DNA of 64,000 bases from Flammula alnicola (Eukaryota; Basidiomycota; Agaricomycetes; Agaricales; Strophariaceae): contig JADNRV010000096.1 of assembly GCA_015499995.1 (NCBI GenBank), positions 147,782 to 211,781 of the forward strand, given 5' to 3'. The notes beneath the pieces were generated by a model that was given only the letters and a program-made list of their open reading frames with translations, had not been told where the DNA came from and did not search any database. Both the position numbers and the translations under genes were made by a program. Of this stretch, positions 57,626-64,000 are shown one piece after another (within the stretch, counting starts at the first letter, position 1; each line of letters opens with the position of its first letter).

Positions 57626-57954
57626 GCTGGAGCAGCCCACGGCAGTTAAATTGGTCGGCAATACCACTCGGGAGGTGTTCGGCACTTGCTCGGGATCCAT
57701 CGCAGTGCCGACGTACGGGACCGGTACCGGCACTCTGCCAATCATTGGCAATGGTGTTGGGGTGCCGACAAGCTGTCGCAGGTCTGCGACTCACACAAAT
57801 ACAGTATAGCGAGAGTCTGATGACTGTATGGTTAGCATTGGTACTTCTAGGAGTAACTTCACTCTGGATGTTGTGGAATCAATAGTAAAAATGAGCAATA
57901 GCACCGAAATACATGTTATCGACAGTTTCAAGAATGTGACCGTGCTAAAAAAAG

Positions 57955-60516
57955 TCAGATATAGTAGTGCCCATGCTCGTCTACGCCCTCCTCATATTCC
58001 GTGTCCTCCTCATCTCCCTCATCAGATTCTTCCTCCTCATCGTCAGGATCAATATCCTCCTCCGGCTGCCCGGCCAGCCACTCAGCATCTACGAAGTCGA
58101 AATCTGCAGGGCCAAAAGGACCCTGGGGAAGTGTTATGCGGCTGGGGGTCAATGTCAGGGATGCACCAGGTTCATTGGAGGAGGAAGGCAGACGAGGCTG
58201 AGTACCGAAGTCGGCACCACCACTATCGGCACCGGACGTTTCGGCACCTGCGTCATCGGCACCCTCGTTATCTGTAGGAACATGTCAACCAACAAGGGAT
58301 GAAGGGAATACGCCATATTCACCGTCCTCAGCTGACCAGGCAGATGCTGCATCATCAGCAGTGGCGTGCATCTCAGCCTGACGTGTCTGGTTGCCATCGG
58401 CATCGGCCGTAGTGTCCTGCTCATCTGAGTCGAAAGCATTGGCAGCATCACTGGCTGTGATATCCTTGGATTGGTGCGTCAGAATCGATCTCGTAACACA
58501 AGGAGTCACCAATACTAACCACGCGATAGTGACCAGCCGGGGCATCGGCATCGGCATCATAAGTACTCGATCTGGGAGAACGCTCTGATTCATCGTCGGA
58601 CCAGAGATCTGCGGCATCTTCAAATGTAGGCATGACAGTTTGGCGTGCAGTGTACTGCCGTGCGTTCCGACGGGCAAATTGTTGTCGACGGTCAGTCGCG
58701 TCAGGAGCAGAGGGGCCCGACCCGGCCACGGCCGGTTCATCGGGAGTTGTGTCGCCAGGGGAATCGTCATCACTCCAGACAGCCACAGCATCATCAACTG
58801 ACAGATGAACAGGTAAATTCGGATGGTCCGCACGCCCGGCAGTTGAGTCGGGAGTTCCTCCGGCAGTGGGGGCGGCAGTTTCTCCAGTCGTTGGCCCGGC
58901 AGTGGGCTCGGCAGTGGTTGGGGCAGTTGAGGGGGCAGGTGGGTCGGCCTCAGACGCATCGTCACTCCATGCGATAGCAGCATCCTCAGCAGAGATGCCA
59001 GCAGACTTCTTGGCAGGGTAACTGCGAACACCATCCCGTGACGGTGTACTGGCATTGATGCCGACAACGGAGTCATTCCCGGAGGATGCGTCGCTCCAAA
59101 TGTCACCAGCATCGTCAGCAGTTACATACAGGGGAGTAGTGCGGCTGGTGGCGAGGGCCATGAGATTCGCTTCGGTGAGGGGATCCGTGCCAGATGTTGG
59201 AGGCAGAGTGTCCCCAGGCTCGGCCCTTCCAGCGAGACCGGCATCGGCATTTGTCGGGACTGGACGCGTCATTTCTTGCGGCAATGAGGCACGACCGTCA
59301 CTCGGGAGCGTTGTAAAATGAGGATCGTTGTGCCACGGTGGGTATGGCTGCGCATCTGGAACGGACATGAGGTCAGGTGCAAGTCCCGTGAACTGTGCAC
59401 TGCCGGTCCGTAGGGCAGACGGAACCGTATCTTTCCTTCTCATTGCCCCAAGAGGCAAGGACTCATTATATCCAGAATGCTGTTTTCCCTTACTGTTTGT
59501 CAGCATTAACACCTCTTCCTCCGTCAGATCGGCACCCCAAACCCACTTCAGGGAGCTCGGTGGCAAGCTTGTCAATCGTTGTAGCTCTGAACGAGCCTGG
59601 GCGGCAACGGCTTTCGATTTCCGATTAATCGAGACTGCAGGAGCATCGCCACGGGACCCCGATGCTGGTTGGCTCAACAACTTCAATAACGGTTCGACTG
59701 CCGGTCCCGGTCCCGCTGCCGATGCCGGTGCACTGCCGAGTTCCTTGAACAACGATTGTTCATGCAGCACGTGGAGCGACTGTGCTTTTCGCATGTCTTG
59801 TGCGAGTCGATTAGCTGTTTTGGCCTCCATGCCGTCTGCAAGCTGGTAGATCGATTGCAACTCGGTCATGAGGTCCCGGGTGAGATCTTCATTACCTCGG
59901 CACCTTTCACAATCGGCAGTGGAACGGAGGCCGAACTTAGCCTGCGGGGTGGGAATCGGCTGTCTGCCCTGTCGGACAGTAGGATGTTGCTTATGGTGTA
60001 CATCCAACGCTGTTTGTATTGTGGTAAAGGTGAGACGTTCTAGACGTTCCGGTGGGGCATCACCATTCCACCAGTCGAACGCATAGGTGGGAACGAGAGC
60101 TGCAGGACTATCGGCATCGATCCCTGCATCTAGTGCAGCCAGCAGGCTGCTGTGGAATGCCATTGGGAGCAACTGCCGGCGGGCGTGGGCAAGGTTATCG
60201 GCCAAAGATCGGATGAGGATCGGCACCTCGACAACTTGTCCCACAGCAGTTGCAGCACCGACAAATCCGAGCACGTAAAACTGGGGAATATGAGCAACCG
60301 GGAATGCTGCTACCATTGAAAACATACCAGCTCCTCTCGAAGACAATATTGCATCCATCGTTGCATTTCGGCATCGGCTTTGCTAATCACAATGAGGGCC
60401 TGCCGGAATCGAGATTCTCCGTACCAGATAATGTCTTGTGTCAGACGATGGCAGCTTTTTGTAGAACCATTTTGTAAAGAGAACGGGCTGAAGATAGCGA
60501 GTACATGGCGCGACAT
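57955..60516 (-). CDS. Unknown protein with repeated DA-WSDD motif, next to KDZ pseudogene
   Basis: On minus from Met 60,516 (MSRHVLAIFSPFSLQNGSTK). An intron near 60,334-60,288 joins to FYVLGFVGAATAVGQVVEVP. Next come LARAHARRQLLPMAFH-like sequence, AFDWWNGDAPPERLERLTF, a CERCRGN pair and a helical region, then KWVWGADLTEEEVLML. The C-terminal half has six spaced copies of an acidic motif: DDAGDIWSD, EDAAIAWSDD, DDAVAVWSDD, EDAADLWSDD, SDAANAFDSD and DDAASAWSAED, separated by Thr/Ala/Pro linkers. An intron (GTGAAT donor near 58,317) leads to an acidic tail ending EHGHYYI at 57,955. One frame change is needed near 58,470. No family recognised. It begins 70 bp after the KDZ pseudogene on the same strand, as in a two-gene KDZ element. 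Confidence 0.55.
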
Positions 60517-60585
60517 TGTTGAAAGAGATTGTGGTCGGAATCAGAGATAATCAAATTTGTAGATTTTCACAGGCGGATTACGTAA

Positions 60586-63500
60586 CTATGACAGGGGCGA
60601 TGCATAGTTAAGACACGACTGCTGGAATGCTTTGTCGGCCACCAGTGCCATTTTATACCAAAATAAATATTTGCGATGGGCGTAGGCTTTGGCGCCGGCA
60701 CTCGCACTGGGTATATCCAGGGCAGATCTCCACTTACTACTCTCACGCGTCCAATAGCGTACAGTCCACTGCATTTCATATGCGACAAGTGTGAGTTCCT
60801 CATGCCATCGTTGTCTTTGTGCCCGGGCGCGTAGCCAGTGAACGCGCTTGACTTGGTTTTAATCAGTAAATGGGGATGTGCTACTGTCATTGAGGGACTC
60901 ACATTCCAAAAGTGTGGCAGGGTCGGCATCATAGAAGTCGGCATCGGCATCGGCAGTAGCACCGGGACCAGCAGTGGCGGCGAGACCGGCACCGGGACCA
61001 CTCCCCAGTATTTGCCATCGTCGTATGTGCCACAGCCAGGATAAGCGTAGCGAGGTTGATCCAGCGATATTCGGATTTACGATAGCAGTACTCGCTCGTA
61101 GATCGGCCTTGGTCAAAACTCGGAATACCCGAAGGGTTTCTGGGTCACAACCCAATTGTACCAATCGCATTCGGCACCGCGAATATATCCTGGCGTGGAA
61201 GACAAGTTCATGCCCAATGCGCCGGACATTTTGATGACCGCGAGTTCGAACAGCCTTTCGGGGCGCTGCTCTGATCACATGTGAGTACTGAAATGAGATA
61301 TCGGCAACAAGCTCCCGAAGTCGATTGAGTTGTGCATGAGCCTGCTTTTTGCGGGCCGAAATTTCGACATGTTTAAGATCACCACCCACATTGCCATTCG
61401 ATGGGAGAGACAGTTGCTGCCGTTCGACAGGAATCATGTCGGTCGATGGAAGTGTCGGTGCCGGTGTCTCCTCGCCCGATATTTCTTCGGCAGCCTCATC
61501 AAATTCTGCCTCATCTTCATCGATCGATGGCATCTCGGGACGTTTGTCAGTGATTTCAGCTGCCTCCTTCAGCTGCTTTAATTTGACCAGAAGCGGCGCA
61601 AGTGCTTCACGAAGCTGTTCAATAATGTGGACTTCGTCCTCCCGAGGGACGGAGCTGAGCCGCCGAACCTTGTCCTGGATATCAATCCTTTGAATGGAAT
61701 TGGTGAATTATATCCAGGGAGCATCTTAGATTACTCACTGTTTCTCCTCAATCATGAGTGAGAACTCAATCCATTGCTGTACCGGTGAAGCCGAGGGTGC
61801 CGGTGCCGGTGCCGAGATTTGTTGCTGCCTATCCGGCACTCGGGCAGCATAGATGTCCATGGCTTTGACATTGGCAAGTCGCATTGCCTCAACTCCCAGT
61901 ACCTCATTTTCCCATGTATTCATCGTCTGCGAATCAACTGTGGCGGACAGTTCTGCATAGTATTTATCTGTTTGCGCCACCATTGCCTTTGCATCTAGGG
62001 AGCGGGAGCATAGTGTTGCGGTCATCGCGAGGGTTTTTTTGTGGTTGGAGTCACATGCATGATCGTCGAGCATCTCAGTCCGATGGGCCAAAGTGGCTGT
62101 TCTGGCTGTTGGGGAAATCTTATTCAAGATCGACCAATTAGACTCTAGGATTTGCCCCTTCACGATACCAGCGCCGGGGATGAACGTGGTTGCGTATCGG
62201 AAATAGCATTCATCCTTATGGGCGTGAACATGAAAATGGTCGATCGCCCGGTCGACTTGGAGGCCGACCGGCAGCAGGTGCCCGATTCGGTCACGGAGAT
62301 GGACAGAGTATTGGCAGCAATGTCGTAGATGAGCATAACCCCTTGCTGGGGGTCACTCTGTGGACTCTAAGGCTTTGAGAAATGCGAAATCAACATTCTT
62401 TTGTTGCTCTCCTTTGAACAAGTCAACGAGAGCGTTCGCACGTAAAACCCGTGTCGGGCGCAGACAAGGCGACCAAACCCGTGATATCACAGGCCTTGGA
62501 AGACAGGAGAGCATTCATGATCGCTCGAAATGTGTTTTCGCATGGGCTTCTGCACGGTTGGTTATATCGGCATCGGCATCGCAGCGGCAGCGGAGTGAAA
62601 GACATACCGTTAATCTCTCGATAGCTGTGCGCAAAAATTCTAGATACTCAGCACGATTGGTGCCATGCCCGCACCATCCAAGAGCCACACATCATCTTGA
62701 GCGCTCTTCTGACGAACGTGATCAGCCTTGAAATTCCCATCGGCAACAAAAATGCGCTGAAATGCAAAGCTTCACGACGTTATACAACCACGGGTGTCAT
62801 ATATGTCGGCACCCACCCGTTTTCATCATCTTTCCAATCATCGGGCAAATTTATTCCGGGCTGTGGACATGCTGGACAGAAATTGGCCAATGAGCCTGGT
62901 GGAGGCTGCATGGGATCCTGTGATTGTGACCATACCCGGCCCATTTGAGTTTCTTCATCCACCGCCATAGCCGCCCCATGCGCCTAAACTCATGGTAGAG
63001 GTTGGAATATCGGCAGTGCCGATCGGCAGTGTTAACCGCCGAAGCAACTGGTCGAACTGATATGCCGATGCTTTGAGCTCCAAATTACACAACCGAAGTA
63101 ATCCAGCAAGGCCAGCGAAAAGAGAGTTCGAATACGGTGAAGCTTGCTGGCATTAATCGAGAGGCCATCAGATCAAGGGAATGCAATCTGCCCCTCGACA
63201 CTGACAGGCGACCATGGCAAGATGATGGATGCCATTTGTATGCACAATACGCACATAAGTATTGTTAGGCATCGGCTGTGGCAATGTGCGATCCTCTTGA
63301 TTGGGGATGCCGGTGGAATGCCGGTGCCGGTGCCGTCATTGCCTGCAGTACCGGGAATATGCCGGTACTGGCACTATCGGATTGTGGTTGGTAGGTGCGG
63401 GCAGATACGGCTCGAATTCTAAGAACTCATCTGGGCTTCTTGCCCTTCAAAATCATCTCACCGTCGCCAAATATGGCAGGATCAGAAGGGTCGACACCAT

Positions 63501-64000
63501 CCCAAGTGCCTGCCTTTGCCTGCCGGAGATTATTCAGAACCTCGAGATATGCACATCTTCTTTGCTCCTGCTCCCAATTGGTTGGATGCATATCACCGGG
63601 CCATGTCATCCATGTTGAATGCAATGTGCTGTGTGATGACGACTCCGCTTCATGGTGTCGATGATCTGAGCGGTGCCGGTGCCGATGCGATGCCTTATCT
63701 CGGAGCTTCATTTGCGTCACTGTCTTTTTGAATTTGAAAAGTCTCCAGAAAGTCATGTTGAATCAAGTGAGTCGCAAATTGGTGTTGACAGTTGATGCGG
63801 CACCAACAGATAAGTGCGACTTCCCATAGTTCGGCCCTCCGAAAATGAGTGCCGGTCCAGCATTCAATTCTGTGCAATGGATTTTCCCTGTGGTCAAATC
63901 GCATACATTTGCGGCAAACGGGAGTTGAGAGAGTGCAGTCGATGCACCTCCAGATAGCCCTTTGGTCTGAGCAGTGTCGGCATATTTCGGCTCTCTGTCG
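60586..64000 (-). pseudogene. KDZ transposase with CxC2 cysteine cluster, frameshifted; N terminus beyond window
   Basis: Enters at 64,000 on minus with CRHCSDQRAIWRCIDC and CRKC, then HRENPLHRIECWTGTHF, the CxC2-like cluster associated with KDZ transposases. Downstream are CPACPQPGINLPDDWKDD, ADGNFKADHVRQ (first catalytic Asp region), SSKACDITGLVAL with CARHGFYV, VDLFKGEQQKNVDFAFL, VDRAIDHFHVHAHKDECYFR, GQILESNWSILNKISPTART and TATLAHRTEMLDDH. The C-terminal helical domain contains ISARKKQAHAQLNRLRELV and WLRARAQRQRWHEELTLVAY, ending at 60,586. Single-base frame changes are needed near 62,670, 62,480, 62,440 and 62,370, so this copy is probably dead although recognisable from end to end. Confidence 0.85.

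Noticed and set aside
58285..59112. 275-codon minus-strand frame as a separate gene
   Set aside because: It overlaps the WSDD-repeat gene in another frame; only its 3' end (SDAANAF onward) continues that protein after a frame change.

Overview
The window looks like a repeat-rich stretch of a mushroom-forming basidiomycete (Agaricomycete) genome. The reasons are: short 37-60 bp GT-AG introns; several KDZ (Kyakuja-Dileera-Zisupton) transposases with the cysteine clusters typical of these fungi; a Tnp2-type CACTA transposase; a Helitron of the basidiomycete type; and lineage-specific fungal gene families. I see no rRNA gene, CRISPR array or bacterial-style operon. Almost everything is either a mobile element or a host gene broken by one. 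All family names come from recognising motifs by eye; no database search was possible.

Layout. 1-2,660: two tandem paralogues of a small multi-exon family. About 4,260-7,487: truncated foldback element (copy 1), abutting a KDZ pseudogene on the minus strand (about 7,540-9,120). 9,279-11,380: a plus-strand gene with internal repeats that stays in one frame except for three TGA codons. 11,694-12,179: a small minus-strand four-exon gene. About 12,290-18,632: a two-gene KDZ transposon with inverted ends, subterminal TGGAGTCCA arrays, a Pol III/tRNA-like unit, a passenger gene and an apparently intact CxC5/CxC6 KDZ transposase. 18,961-21,629: foldback copy 2 with a perfect 8-bp target duplication. 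23,659-33,221: a CACTA element with a 3-bp duplication, carrying a Tnp2-like transposase, a second element gene and captured fragments that include carbamoyl-phosphate synthase. It is inserted in a host gene spanning 23,537-35,294.

35,580-37,813 (minus) and 38,025-39,410 (plus) are a head-to-head pair of degenerate low-complexity genes. 39,600-42,020 holds minisatellites. 42,235-47,217 is a minus-strand Helitron N-terminal region split by a 2.66-kb element (43,408-46,069), which itself carries a 308-bp MITE. 47,218-50,100 shows little. About 50,122-57,399 is a host gene whose coding exon is split by the 5.28-kb foldback copy 3 (51,503-56,784); removing the element restores the frame. 57,955-60,516 is a repeat-containing passenger-like gene next to a frameshifted CxC2 KDZ pseudogene (60,586-64,000), both on minus.

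Two themes stand out. First, a non-autonomous foldback family carries arrays of self-complementary CAG/CTG units and has clean 8-bp duplications. Second, several genes are closed mainly by in-frame TGA codons where CGA is expected, suggesting C-to-T decay at CpG.
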